A stretch of 64,000 nucleotides of DNA from Allolobophora icterica (Eukaryota; Annelida; Clitellata; Crassiclitellata; Lumbricidae). Of this stretch, positions 13,001-22,481 are shown one piece after another (the first letter of the stretch is position 1; every line of letters begins with the position of its first letter). The stretch lies in NCBI GenBank assembly GCA_963556255.1, contig OY744615.1:20042815-20106814 (forward strand). Reading direction: 5' to 3'. A program made the position numbers and the translations under genes. The notes beneath the pieces were generated by a model, which was not told the DNA's origin, ran no database searches, and saw nothing but the letters and a program-made list of their open reading frames with translations.

Positions 13001-13265
13001 AAATGGAACTTTTTTATCCAAAGCCAGTGAAAGTCTCATAATAACGGAATAATGTGATCAGCGCCTCGTGACAACGTTTTATTTCTTTAAATACGCGTAT
13101 ATTAATAATTAGGGACAGTAGAAATTCACGGTAAAAGGCCAAAAATATCACGGTAGATTTTGTAAAAATGGTCGAAAATCTGGACAAATTCACATAAATT
13201 TATAATAACTACTGAAATAATAGTATTGTAGCAATTACCTCAATGCAGACCCTGGCTTTCTTCAT
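1358..13265 (-). CDS. Tudor / zinc-finger / tyrosine-recombinase-like protein, six exons
   Basis: Proposed exons, 5' to 3' on the minus strand: 13265-13239, 12202-12121, 6176-3369, 3052-2843, 2182-2045 (or from 2185) and 1563-1358. Every junction has GT-AG ends and matching phase, giving about 1156 residues. Residues ~10-60 form a Tudor-like barrel (GDQVKAKWTNGRFYSAKI, then GGFTVKFDDDGIEH). Residues ~120-285 hold 40-residue Ser/Ala repeats. Two Cys/His clusters follow: C416, C419, H430, H435 and C500, C503, H515, H517. Residues ~760-940 look like a tyrosine recombinase, with R775 in TRPGAV, R899 in KLRKYIAT, H922/H925 in HLGHD and Y933. The HxxR histidine is replaced by threonine. An acidic linker and a last-exon helical domain end the protein. 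From memory, similar recombinase-like proteins recur in fish and invertebrate genomes; the Tudor join is the unusual part. No transcript supports this model. The donors GTCTGA (exon 2) and GTTCGT (exon 4) are weak. Confidence 0.78.
2045..2182 (-). CDS. Exon 5 of the recombinase-like gene
   Basis: It encodes an acidic stretch (DDANDDSDIDWSNSPQNSDS) then a basic one (KTEAKTKSRNYTKQ) and ends before GTAATA in phase 1. Two adjacent acceptors (AAAG or GCAG) both keep the frame, differing by one alanine. Confidence 0.68.
2397..2480. repeat. LINE 3' tail-like fragment
   Basis: A (TCAA)n run followed by ATTCGTTTATTTCGG resembles the reverse complement of a LINE tail. A similar start occurs at about 37198. 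It sits between exons 5 and 4 of the recombinase-like gene. Confidence 0.35.
2843..3052 (-). CDS. Exon 4 of the recombinase-like gene
   Basis: The acceptor TTATTGCAG and phase 1 join the preceding exon to give EPD-DIPLDFKDSDDEHS, then a Ser/Thr-rich segment ending in basic KKRK before the donor GTTCGT. Reading through that donor reaches TAG within 11 codons (KF stop at 2811), so an intron-retained shorter isoform is possible. Confidence 0.72.
3369..6176 (-). CDS. Main exon of the recombinase-like gene (935 codons)
   Basis: It is an uninterrupted frame from an AG acceptor (TTTATTAG) to a consensus donor GTATGT. In order it holds the second half of the Tudor-like domain, a basic stretch (NKWQKKRAQ), the 40-residue repeats, an acidic segment (DLSYDENGLEDAPADED), two Cys/His clusters, a long helical region and the recombinase-like core. 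The motif KTRPGAVSQLPL fits box I of tyrosine recombinases. KLRKYIATVSQ followed by HLGHDISVHNSFY fits box II. The open length and intact motifs argue against a pseudogene. Confidence 0.9.
5440..5930 (-). repeat. 120-bp in-frame coding tandem repeat, about 4 copies
   Basis: The 120-bp blocks 5521-5640 and 5641-5760 are identical, and flanking copies differ at a few sites. Each unit encodes 40 residues containing SAVQNPAPSYSASAL and GGTLSDTSASGVASSDP, so copy-number change keeps the frame. The composition suggests a disordered linker between the Tudor-like and zinc-binding parts. Confidence 0.95.
6804..6865. repeat. (ATT)n microsatellite
   Basis: About 20 uninterrupted ATT units next to a CR1 tail. 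The long isoleucine-rich frame it creates is not a gene. Confidence 0.97.
6868..7265 (-). mobile_element. CR1-like reverse transcriptase fragment
   Basis: The minus strand encodes FDVRTAFDTVYHDILLQHL and LTQGSVLGPLLYIIY, the finger/palm part of a LINE reverse transcriptase (usually PQGS; here TQGS). The frame runs straight into the family's 3' tail (GCGCTATATAAA), so the middle of the element is missing. It lies within intron 2 of the recombinase-like gene, in the same orientation. Confidence 0.85.
7290..7710. repeat. Degenerate ATACATAC repeat region with a duplicated block
   Basis: AT-rich ATACATA/TATGCATA repeats. A block containing GCATACATTTATACATACAT and a TGGATAATAT landmark occurs twice about 132 bp apart (near 7325 and 7457). 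No coding content is credible here. Confidence 0.85.
7945..8950 (-). mobile_element. Decayed CR1 3' half
   Basis: Read on the minus strand in shifting frames: SLNPSKTQLIWFGTRQQVAKI, SVRNLGVILDSSF, YHIRRLKAIRRSVSSPVFTS, VRLSPLQSVLNAAARLIAPK and LRSSDRHDLPVPRVRTS. This order matches the young CR1 at 27.2 kb, with small deletions and frameshifts. It ends at a tail with CGATTACGATAATAC-like repeats near 7945. Confidence 0.85.
8950..9197 (-). mobile_element. Second CR1 subfamily, 3' end
   Basis: The minus strand reads LRSADQAELLVLRTRAAI then MQRRSFSVASPATWNGLS, and ends in the TATATAGCGCCCC tail. It is a different CR1 subfamily from the neighbouring copy and matches those at 23.6 kb and 44.6 kb. 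Confidence 0.82.
9198..9362. repeat. (TATG)n microsatellite
   Basis: About 40 TATG units with scattered substitutions; related TATGCA repeats continue to about 9560. Confidence 0.95.
9664..9705. repeat. (AAGT)n microsatellite
   Basis: About ten uninterrupted AAGT units. Confidence 0.95.
10016..10047. repeat. (CT)n microsatellite
   Basis: About 16 CT units inside a LINE-like fragment. Confidence 0.95.
10409..11778. mobile_element. hAT-type non-autonomous element, 1.37 kb
   Basis: The terminal inverted repeats are CATAGTTCGAGAATTCG and, from the other end, CATAGTTCTAGAATTCG. An 8-bp target duplication (TGGGCAAG/TGGGCACG) flanks it. It interrupts a LINE and itself carries a second hAT element at 10789-11182. 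No transposase frame was recognised. Confidence 0.82.
10789..11182. mobile_element. hAT MITE (CAGTGGCGTAGC family), nested
   Basis: The termini CAGAGGCGTAGC and CAGTGACGTAGC (reverse complement of the right end) are flanked by a perfect 8-bp duplication, GCATTTGC. The internal sequence matches the copy at 41337-41742 (CCCCGGGCGC, AGGGTTAA, ACTCTTAATTT). Confidence 0.93.
12121..12202 (-). CDS. Tudor-half exon of the recombinase-like gene
   Basis: The acceptor TTTGCAG precedes IYQCGDQVKAKWTNGRFYSA and the exon ends in phase 1 before GTCTGA. The strands of a Tudor/agenet-type barrel are completed only when it is joined to the exon starting at 6176 (GGFTVKFDDDG). That join is the main evidence that the two exons belong to one gene across a 5.9-kb repeat-filled intron. 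Confidence 0.75.
12203..13238. other. Intron 1 of the recombinase-like gene, no repeat recognised
   Basis: AT-rich sequence without a recognisable element or open frame. It includes TAGGCCTA strings near 12412. Confidence 0.6.
13239..13265 (-). CDS. First coding exon of the recombinase-like gene
   Basis: Nine codons, MKKARVCIE, starting at the ATG whose first base is 13265 and ending in GAG before GTAATT. The phase (0) matches the Tudor exon acceptor at 12202. The start is inferred only from splice phase and could be wrong if another first exon exists. Confidence 0.55.
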
Positions 13266-14500
13266 TTTCCGCAGACACAACTTCTTAAAATGTATATCAC
13301 AACAAAACGACTGAACAGCCACCAACAACGACAGAACAACGTCTCTGATAGTTTATCAAAATTAGTCGACGACTGGGAAACTCGATGCAAGGCATAGCTT
13401 TATAGTAGCAGCAGCACAGGCCGTACCTTTGTTCGCTTCAAGGTCGTTCCCCTGCGCTACCAATTGCCTGGCTTCGGGTCCTCAACCGCAGCTGCAGGAG
13501 GAGAAAGGGGAAGGTGTGATCACTGACATCAGTTATGTTTTCATTAACGCATAAAATGCACACAGTATTTTCACACATAACTTCAAAAACATTGGTGCCC
13601 ACATGGTTGGCTATGGAGACAAATGTGCGTCGTTTATCAAAGTTTCAGAGCATTGAAAGTGTCAGTCATTGAGCTCATTAGGCTAAACCTAAGCATATGG
13701 GACGGGGTCTTTTATGACTCAAATCGGTTGCTGGCTGTTATAAAATTGTAACCGTTACATATTTTTCAAAATGTTTTAGGAATTTGCAGTAAATTGTTTG
13801 TTTAGCTGTTATTTTCGATGAGATATGCATCGTGTTCGAGTTCATAGCATATTATTCAACCCAGTCATCATTAGCATGTTAAACGTTATTCACATAGAGT
13901 AACAGAATTAGTAAAATTGCATTTCAAACAGCCAGCTGTCTACCTCATTTCAGTGTTGCGATTATACACGATTGTTTCAGTAGCTTTGTAGCCAAGAATG
14001 GCGCAGTCGCTCTTTATGGGGTAATTTGCCTTAAAGCCTATCTTATCCAAGCGCTTTATTTATATTTATCTTCGAAGTAAAATACGGATAGCTGACCTAA
14101 AGCAGTAAGATATTTGAGAAAAGAAGAGACCCAACGATTATTAGAACAGGAGAGTACTAGGCTACTGTAACATATGATAGTGACCTCAGCGATTCTGACT
14201 CAGAGGAAGACGAAGACCATGGATCAGGAGTTTCCGGGTGACATGATAGGGAAAGTGCCAGTGATGCATTATTTGTTAAATATAGGCGTTCAGAATTTTT
14301 TGGGAAACTTGAGATTCTTAATAAAATTTAAACCAGTGTCGTTTGCATGCAACTTTATGCATTCACAAAATGCTCTTCGCTTGAGTTTCTAACAATCAAA
14401 TAACAAACATGTTGATCTTACAGTAAAAAATACAGATGGGTTCATTTACGACCCCGCCCGGTGCTTTTAAGTTGCTTAGTATGCCTGTGTCACAAAGATA
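13266..14500. other. Upstream region of the recombinase-like gene
   Basis: No gene is recognised. The stretch 13520-13640 (TTTTCATTAACGCATAAA, then CACATAACTTCAAAAACATT) closely resembles 33870-33990, so it belongs to a duplicated or repeated block. Any promoter for the gene would lie here, but no clear TATA box was found. Confidence 0.5.
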
Positions 14501-14584
14501 GAGTATCCCCCCATACAATTATTTCCCCGTAGCAGAATGGAGTATCCGGCCTGAAGAATGTGAACGGGAGGGTCTATCCTCCAG

Positions 14585-14815
14585 TCTTGTTGTTCTCGAG
14601 ACCAAGGTGTTGGTCTCGAGTGCACTCGAGTTCGTTTTTAAAAGTCTTGGTATTGATCTTGGTCTTGAGACCAAAAGTCTTGGTCTTGGTCTTGATACCA
14701 AAGGTCTTGGTCTTGAGGTTCAAAGTCTTGGTCTTGAGGTTCAAAGTCTTGGTCCTGGTCTGTAGGTTCAAAGTCTTTGTCTTGGTCTTGCAAGACCAAG
14801 ACTTTTGTCAATGTG
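14585..14815. repeat. TCTTGGTCTTGAGG minisatellite, array 1
   Basis: Imperfect units of about 30 bp built from GGTCTTGAGGTTCAAAGTCT. The Leu/Val/Lys-rich frames across both strands are repeat artefacts. Confidence 0.92.
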
Positions 14816-15230
14816 AACAGTCATTTAACAAAACGCAAGAATTAACAATTTATCCATTAATTACTAGTACAATTGCTTTAGTATTTACGACGTGTGAATG
14901 AGGCTTCACTGTTGTTTTGGACAATTGGACAATTATTTTGACTTCCGATTATTTACCATGAAATAATTTCAAAACAGACTCACGACATTTACATCCAGTG
15001 CTTGAAAAGCTGCTGTGTGTTCCAGCGTTTTCCGAACCTACATGTAGCCTAGAACGTATTTTTTGCATAGCAGAATTTTTATGAAGCCCACAGGTCACGT
15101 ATTGGTCAGAAATTCTGAGCGAATTGGTTTTCATAAAACCAAAAAGACATTTGGAATAACATTTCTCATGTACGACTTTTGTTAATACGAATTATTATGA
15201 TGTAGTCTGCAATCAGAGTTGTTTTGCTTA

Positions 15231-15250
15231 AATAAAATAAAATAAAATAA
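15231..15250. repeat. (AAAAT)n microsatellite
   Basis: Short AAATA pentamer run, four to five units. Confidence 0.9.
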
Positions 15251-15344
15251 AAGTCTAATTTTTTCATTAAATTAGCGAGTAGTACGACTTGACAATTTTT
15301 TGTAAGGAATAAAAGTTTGGATATGATTGTAATTTTTGGGTCTT

Positions 15345-15495
15345 GGTCTCGATTTGTCTTGGTCTTGAGGTTCAAAGTCTTGGTCTTGGTCTTGAGGTTC
15401 AAAGTCTTGGTCTTGGTCTTGAGGTTCAAGGTCTTGGTCTTGGTCTTGAGGTTCAAGGTCTTGGTCTCGGTCTTGAGGTTTAAGGTTTTGACAAC
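15345..15495. repeat. TCTTGGTCTTGAGG minisatellite, array 2
   Basis: About five units of 30 bp with the same core as array 1, 540 bp away. Units here are more uniform. Confidence 0.93.
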
Positions 15496-17006
15496 AAGAC
15501 TGCTATCCTCCTCGTGCAAAAGTATCCCCCGTGAGTCGTACAAAATTGTCCCCCATCAAGAAGTTTTTCCCTGCAACATAATTACAAATTGTGCAATTTA
15601 AGACAATGTAGAACTATGTCCGTCATAGTAGGCTATCTAGTGAAGTCAATGATCCTCTTATATACTCTCGAGGTTAGGTTCCTGAGAAATTGGAGAAATC
15701 GTTACTTTCGAGTTTTCTGGGAAAGTTACGCCGTTGTAAAAATGCCCCGCCAATATTTTGGACAATGAATACCTAAATCCCCCCCCAATATTTAGGACAA
15801 GTCTACGCCAGTGCCCAGGCTACTCTGTGCCGTTTTATTCCATCGGGGGAGGGTAAATTTATTCATCCCTTGGATAGTTTTTGGACGGATAGTCGGTCAC
15901 GCGACACCGGAATTGCCAAAAGGAAAGTAAAGGAACGACCACAGAGAGGAAAATATTGTGTCTCGTAGGCTCACTATAAATTTGCACGATTAGTCTTTTT
16001 AACACCTCGGATGTCAGTCTGATTTACAGCATGTTTCTTCAAACAATTTCCAACACATTGACAAGAACATACTTACTTACTTAAGTGCATCCCTTCTAGA
16101 ACTGTCACAATAAAAACCAAGAATCCAGACTTAGGGCCTAATAACCCCTGTCATAAAAATCACTTCTAAATAAGCGTAATAAACTTCGAAGGAAGGGTCA
16201 AATGGAAGGCGCAGACTCACTTGCGGAGAGCATCAGTCCGCTGATCTTGGAAAACACACAACACGTTTTTCTGCCTTACAAGCTGCCACACCTAAGCAGC
16301 TTTGGGATGCGGTCAAATAGTGTGATAATTCGTCTTCTGCCCTGACCAGCAGCACTATAAATTAGACAGGCCTCTTTGATGACATCAATTAGGCTAATAA
16401 GTTCTATGATGAAATAGCGACTTCTGTGGACAATTTGACTGAGGAAATCCTTGTTCTTAAAAGCAACACAATGTCATGGGAGTCAACACCGGAATTTCTA
16501 AACCATTATGTGAATAATATATAGGCCTACTGGAAATCGAAAGGTCTCTGCGCACACAGCGAAACACAGCCGCTGGACTTTCAGAAACGTTCTATGAGTT
16601 GGCGTAATTTGTCACTCATGTGTTTAAATGCTTTTTTGAAACTGGGACCATTCCGGGTAACTGGCGCGTCACTGTGGTCACTTCCGTGGACACAGTTACA
16701 AAACCATCTACTCTGGGTGACTCCAATCCTCTCAAGAATCGCGGGCAAAAATTGTTGTTTCTAAGTGGCTGACATCCAATTTGCCCCGAGAAACTTTAGA
16801 GGACCAGTTTGGCCTCAGATCAACCGGCACCAGTGCAATCAAATTCTTTCTACATCACGTCACCTTGATTCTGGAAAGCAACTCTTATGTACGTTGCCTG
16901 TTAGTCGACTTCTCTAAAGCATTTGATGTTGACCATTCAATTCTAATCCCTAACGTTATGGAAACATCAAACCGGGTCATTGACTTCCTAACTGGTCGAT
17001 CTCAAG

Positions 17007-17326
17007 CAGGGCCGCATTAAGGCTAGTGCGGGCCCGGGTGCTGTGATTTTGGGGGAGGCCTACGAGCCTCCGAAAGGATGGTCGCCGAAAAATTTTTGAA
17101 TTTCGACATGGTGATTTCATCCATCTTTTTTGGAATTTCATCTTACAAAAAGTCTTATGACATTTTTTTAGTAATTCATCTCTTTTCTATGATGATGTGA
17201 TGACCTTTTTGGGCCCAAATACAAGTATACAATACAAAAATTTTATGCACTTCCAAAAATGCGGGCCCTTAAAACTGCGGGCCCGGGTGCTGCAGCACCC
17301 TTAGCACCCCCCTTAATGCGGGCCTG
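17007..17326. mobile_element. hAT MITE inside the LINE
   Basis: The termini CAGGGCCGCATTAAGG and CAGGCCCGCATTAAGG (right end, reverse complement) are flanked by a perfect 8-bp duplication, ATCTCAAG. Confidence 0.93.
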
Positions 17327-17875
17327 ATCTCAAGTCCTCAAATGCGAGAATGTATTTTCCGATTCTGCTTCCATTAATCGCAGCGTTATCCAAGGGTTTG
17401 GTCTTGGTCCCAGCTTCTACATTGTAATGGAGATTGATCCTACCCGTCTCTCTATCCAACGTCTTTTCAAATTTGCAGATGATATTAACCTTCTAGCTCT
17501 CCAAAACTTCTCTGTTAGCCTAGAAAATGAATTCGCTAAAATTAGCCCTTCGACGGGCGTGGGGTCAAAAATGACCCCAGCGTGCATTTTCAAACCATAT
17601 ATCTTTGTTAAAACTGAAATGCTTGCTCTGAATATCCACGAGAATTATCGTACAGGTTGTCATTACATATTCCAGTTGAGTGTGCATGGGAATTTTAGAT
17701 GGACAAAAATTACAGGACATTTATACACTTAAGGTCATGGGGTCATTTTTGACCCCACTACTAATTATTGATGTTTCTTTATCATTAAACAGTCTATAGT
17801 TGCACAAACCCACAATATTACTTTCTTATTTATTGTTCCTATTTACATAACGCTCAATTTGTAATTTGTAACCGA

Positions 17876-18000
17876 ACATTTATATAGCGCCACTCAATTC
17901 AGCGGCGCTCTCGACCCGCCTCAGCACAAGCACCGGCAAACAAGTTTTCAAGCGTCTACGGAACTGAAAAGGAGAGAGGCTCAAGGTACAATGATTCAAT
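17876..18000 (-). repeat. SINE/CR1-tail fragment within the piggyBac
   Basis: It begins CATTTATATAGCGCCACTCA and contains TTTTCAAGCGTCTACGGAAC, as in the fragment at 55733-55860 (TCTTCAAGCGTTTGTGGAA). Confidence 0.55.
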
Positions 18001-18769
18001 TGCCCTTCCTCACAATTGACGAAAGACTCGATCCTTATCGAGGTTGGTGTAGATTCGTACAGAACATGCGGTCAAAGTCGGAAAAATACGGCATAAACTT
18101 ATGGATGTGATACGATCGTGAAACCAAGTACGTGTACAATGCCAGTATATATTGCGGCAAAGACAGCGCCGATGCAGCTCCAACCAAAGTCATGAGAGGA
18201 ACGTCCGCCAGCTCATGCAACCTCTTGAATGTGAAGGTTGCAACATTACCATTGATAACTTAATTGTCACCTCGCTAGCCATGGCTAGAGATGTTCTGCT
18301 GACAAAGAAAGCGACTTTGGTTGGTACTATTCGTACTAATTGAGTAGAGTTGCCCAAGAACTTGTGGCTCCCAGAGGACGCGAGTTGTAGCCTACTCTTG
18401 TCTTGTAACCTACTCATCCCTTCCGAGAAGGGATGAGTAGGCTACAAGACAAGGGATGAGTAGGAACAGCGGCGATCTATTGCAACTCATCATGAACTGA
18501 TTAGAGAACGACTAATAGGCGACACTCGGGAACCTCTAAAGAAACGAGGTCGTTACCAAGTTTGTCCCAGACACACGGACAAAAGAGCCATTGCTGTGTG
18601 CAAGGCATGCCATAAGAATGAGTGCCCTGCCCACTGTCATATTCTGTCAGACATGTGTCTCTGCTGATCGTTGAAATGCTTTCCTAGGCACTTAGCAGTC
18701 TCCTATGTTCATTCTAGTGTCATTTCATTGCAGCGAAGGCGCTATGCATTAGTATTATAAGCCTGTTTT

Positions 18770-19335
18770 TTATGTGGCGTCATGACATCATGACGTGACG
18801 TCATGTCATGACGTCATCTGACGTCATATCATGATATCATTTTAGGCTCATAGCAGTCTCCTGTGTCCAGTATAGTGTCATTTTGTTGTATTCTTGGCGC
18901 TAAACATTAATATAAGAACGGTATTAGTTTGTACATGGCATCATGAAATCATGACGTGACGTCATGCCATGACGTCAGAAGACGTCGTATCATGATGTCA
19001 TTCCTAGGTTTCTAGAAGTCTATGTTCATTATAGTGTCATATCATTGTACTGATGGTGCTATACATTAGTGTAAGAATAGCATTTAAGCCTGTTTGTTTG
19101 TGGCGTCAAGACATAACGAAGTGACGTCATGCCATGACGTCATCTGACGTCATGTCAAGATGTCATTCCTAGGCTCATAGTAGTCTATGTTCATTCCAGT
19201 GTCACTTCATTGTATTGATGGCACTATATATTAGTGTAAGAACAGTATTACAAGCGTATGCTTGTATGTGTAGTCATGAAATCATGATATGACATCATAC
19301 CATGACGTCAGATGACGTCATGTCATGAGGACGTG
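18770..19335. repeat. ~178-bp tandem repeat rich in TGACGTCA palindromes
   Basis: Four diverged units each contain clustered TGACGTCATG/CATGACGTCA palindromes plus GTGTCAT..CATTGTA segments. The clusters are near 18783, 18955, 19120 and 19300, inside the piggyBac 3' part. Confidence 0.85.
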
Positions 19336-20639
19336 AAACAAGTAATGACATTTAAGTGAATATTACTGATAATAATCACCTTCTCATGCAATCTACGTGC
19401 TTATTTTATTCGAATTACATGATTATTACTATGGGGTCAAAATTGACCCCACGACCTTACTTGTATAGTTTTTTTCCCGCCCGACGAAGGGTTAAAGATT
19501 GGACCTCCAGCAACAAAATGGCAATCTTGCTAACACAAAAGAAATTGTATTTCATAGACCGAGTTCAAGACTTTTATCTCTTCCGGACCCTATCAGCAAT
19601 ATTGAAAGAGTTAAAATTGTGAAACTACTGGACGTTCTTTTCCGAGAGAATTTAGAATTTGAAGACCATGTGACGTGTAGGCCTATTTTGAAGGCATGCA
19701 GACAACGCCTATACCTTCTAAGAGTCCTCCGATCTCATGGAATGCCTCCCAGCAAGCTAACGAACATTTCCCAAGCCTTTGTAGTCTCCCGACTAACTTA
19801 AGCTCTTCCATCTTGGGGCTTGTTGCCAACAGAATAGAATTGTGTGGAAGAATTTATTCGTTTTTGCGCAGGGCTGGGCGCAGCAACCTTCTGAATGGTG
19901 ACATTTTAACGTTGGGGAAGATTTGTGAGAAAAGTTAATTAAGTTCTTTAAGAGCATCAAGTCACCCCATTACCGTCTTCACCAATTACTGATCGCAAAG
20001 CACCTTCATAACTTCAACATGCGAAAAAGGAGGCATGCATTCGAACTACCACACTTTAGTACATTGCTTCATAAGAAATCCTTCATCATTCGCGTATTTT
20101 ACAACTATAAAAACTGGGTTAATGTTAGTCATAATGCTTGTTCCGAGATCTAATGTCTCTCCAGTTGTAGACCCGAGTAATGATTATGTTCCACAGATCA
20201 TAGCTTCAGATATACACATAGCTTTAGATAATCAGACATTATGAAACTGTTTATAATATTGCATCTGTTTTTGTTCTACTGATATTGTGCTATTTTGCTA
20301 CTTTCGTCAATCTTTGTATTGTTGTTGTGAAGTATGAGCGTTTGTCTCGTGCTAATAACAGATTACTTACTTACTTACTTAACCTATAATATGCAAATTG
20401 TATTTAATCGATAAAACATTTGTCTCCATACAGAGAGTCTACGGAGACAAGTGTACGTAATATGAGAATAAGGATAGTCCGGAATCTGGCAAAGGGTGGA
20501 CAAGCATCTTGTATATACATAGGGCCTACGCTAACAGACAAGTGCTCGCTCTAAAGACATCTATAATAAATAAATACTGGAGATTAGAGTGCCGTATTTC
20601 GTAGACAGTCGATAAGATCGAAGCAACGATTCAGAAGCA

Positions 20640-20742
20640 CTTGGGTCGCTACGCAGTGGCTTGAGGTGGGAATCGAACCTGCGACCCTTCGGTTACAAGG
20701 CAACGACCCACACCACTACACCACCGCGTCCCCCTAACATCT
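20640..20742 (-). mobile_element. tRNA-derived SINE head
   Basis: The minus strand reads GGGGACGCGGTGGTGTAGTG (A-box region) then GGTCGCAGGTTCGATTCCCA (B box). The stems do not fold as a full functional tRNA, so it is called a SINE, not a tRNA gene. Confidence 0.7.
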
Positions 20743-20892
20743 GAGAGACTAGCCCAGAGTGCCACTCACCGGGGACGCCTAACTTGTGGGATTCTATTTG
20801 TTAATCGTCAATAGGCGATTTTTTTCTCTTGCTATTTGCTATTATCTTGTAACCTGTTGAGGTGTGTCAGCCAGATTATCAGAGATCTATCT

Positions 20893-20973
<81 letters not shown>
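20893..20973. repeat. (TA)n microsatellite
   Basis: About 40 TA units. Confidence 0.97.
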
Positions 20974-20976
<3 letters not shown>

Positions 20977-21252
20977 GAAATAGAGTGACCGTTGGCCGAG
21001 TTAAGCTGTGGCAGCAAACAGCTTCCGACCCATGGGGTCGAATGAACAGGCGAATGACAGCTGCCACAGCTGCAGCATATCTAACTTAGTACACTATTTT
21101 CTTGTGTACGTATGATGTACTATTTTCAAAGCAGGTCATGCGCTAGAGAACATTTCTGTAGGTGTAGGATCATTGATGTAATCATGGCTATATATTATTT
21201 TCAATTTTAAACTAAATACTACTGTGCTGGCTGGCGCTGGTTTCAAAATGAT

Positions 21253-21354
<102 letters not shown>

Positions 21355-21479
21355 GGGACGGACGGTCGGACGGACAGACAGACAGATAGATATAATAGGA
21401 CTGTGCCAATTATTTCAGAATGATTATAAGTGCATAGTATTAACTTTATAGATAAATTAAGGTCCGTTTATTATATTTG

Positions 21480-22238
21480 TGGATAAGTGGATTTTTCTTA
21501 TCAAACAATATAATATTATATAACACAATAACATTACGGATATCTGTTATGTCGTTCGATCCGTCGGTCGATCCTTAACTGCTACTATTGGCTTATTGCA
21601 AAAACAAGAAACTTCATACAGAGTCGGCCGGCCGGACGACCGGTGAGGGAGGAATGGGGGAGGAAGGGCCGGGACTAACGCTAATGACTGAAGACAATCG
21701 GGGTCATGTTATGAAAGGCAGTAACTGTAATGTACTAGCACTATTAGTTGAAAAGAATAAAAGGGCGCTGTTCATTCTCTGCAGCGCCGCGCAAACCTTG
21801 AATTTGGTGAAGCCGGCTGTCCAAACATAATTGGTAGCCTACTCTGACAAAATAGGCATAATGGCATTTTCAAAGAAGATTTGTTTCTTGCGTGTGACAA
21901 GACATAGTTCTTCCTTTATGAAACACAGCTCAGGCTGACCAGTTGAGAGGCCCAAATATAAACTTTCTGGACGATGGTATTTATACAGTTCTTAACTGAA
22001 ATCCAGTCTTGTCTGTGTAAGCTCAAGCTTTCACGATGAGTGCCCTCACAAAGTCCGAAATTGTTACATTTTTCAGAACACTGCACAAATTGATTTCTTT
22101 GTATGTTCATAGCCTGTATAATATTCTTATCTTTTCCGTTGTCTCAAAAGCACAAATTACATTTTGTATTTAACTTAAATTGCAATTATATATTGCAGCG
22201 ACAATATGTTATAAATTATCAAACTGAATTAAATTAGA
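21480..22238 (-). pseudogene. Duplicated segment with a last-exon copy of the recombinase-like gene
   Basis: At 21955-22100 the minus strand encodes HRQDWISVKNCINTIVQKV, matching the last exon at 1358-1563 (HRQDWISVKNCINTMVQKV), but the preceding frame is shifted. The tail beyond QKV differs. Flanks from GATATCTGTTAT near 21540 to the intron-like GCACAAATTACATTTTG match the copy at 31.6-33.85 kb. It is probably a gene fragment, not an expressed exon. Confidence 0.75.
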
Positions 22239-22473
22239 CATGGGCGGCGATCTGGGGGGGGGGGTCGAGAGGGACAAGTCCCCTCACCTTTGAATGTTGG
22301 GGGACACACCATACATCTGTCCCCCAAATTTTGAAGAAACCCTAAAACAGGTCAACAGAACGCGCGAAAAAAATGTTTGTACCTCTTTTTTGACCAAATC
22401 AGGAACTTTTGACCAGATCAGTTCAAAAGGTATTCCGTGTCCCCCCACCTGTCAAACAAGATCGCCGCCACTG
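22239..22473. mobile_element. hAT MITE (CAGTGGCGGCGATC family)
   Basis: The ends CATGGGCGGCGATC and CAGTGGCGGCGATC (right, reverse complement) are flanked by a perfect 8-bp duplication, AAATTAGA. The interior is rich in GGGACA/TCCCCC like the copy at 50201-50764. Confidence 0.92.
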
Positions 22474-22481
22474 AAATTAGA

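Larger units (their letters stand above)
17546..19491 (+). mobile_element. Decayed piggyBac transposon
   Basis: The ends CCCTTCGACGGGCG and CCCTTCGTCGGGCG (right, reverse complement) sit at TTAG and TTAA, the piggyBac target. Subterminal palindromes GGGGTCA..TGACCCC occur at both ends. The interior keeps transposase traces on the plus strand at ~18100-18670: ETKYVYNASIYCGKD, KKATLVGTIRTN, VELPKNLWLPE, and a Cys-rich end (CKACHKNECPAHC). Stops and a deleted N-terminal half make it inactive. Confidence 0.88.
16180..20280 (+). mobile_element. Old LINE carrying nested hAT and piggyBac insertions
   Basis: The plus strand shows a LINE polyprotein in pieces: FFETGTIPGNWRVTVVTS, QFGLRSTGTSAIKFFLHHV, VRCLLVDFSKAFDVDHSIL, then after a hAT insertion FKFADDINLL, and after a piggyBac insertion NTKEIVFHRPSSRLLSLPDP and RQRLYLLRVLRSHGMPPSKL. 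Removing the two insertions restores collinear order. Many stops and frameshifts show it is dead. Confidence 0.85.

Noticed and set aside
20640..20742. A second tRNA gene
   Set aside because: Promoter boxes are present but the acceptor and anticodon stems are not intact; SINE more likely.
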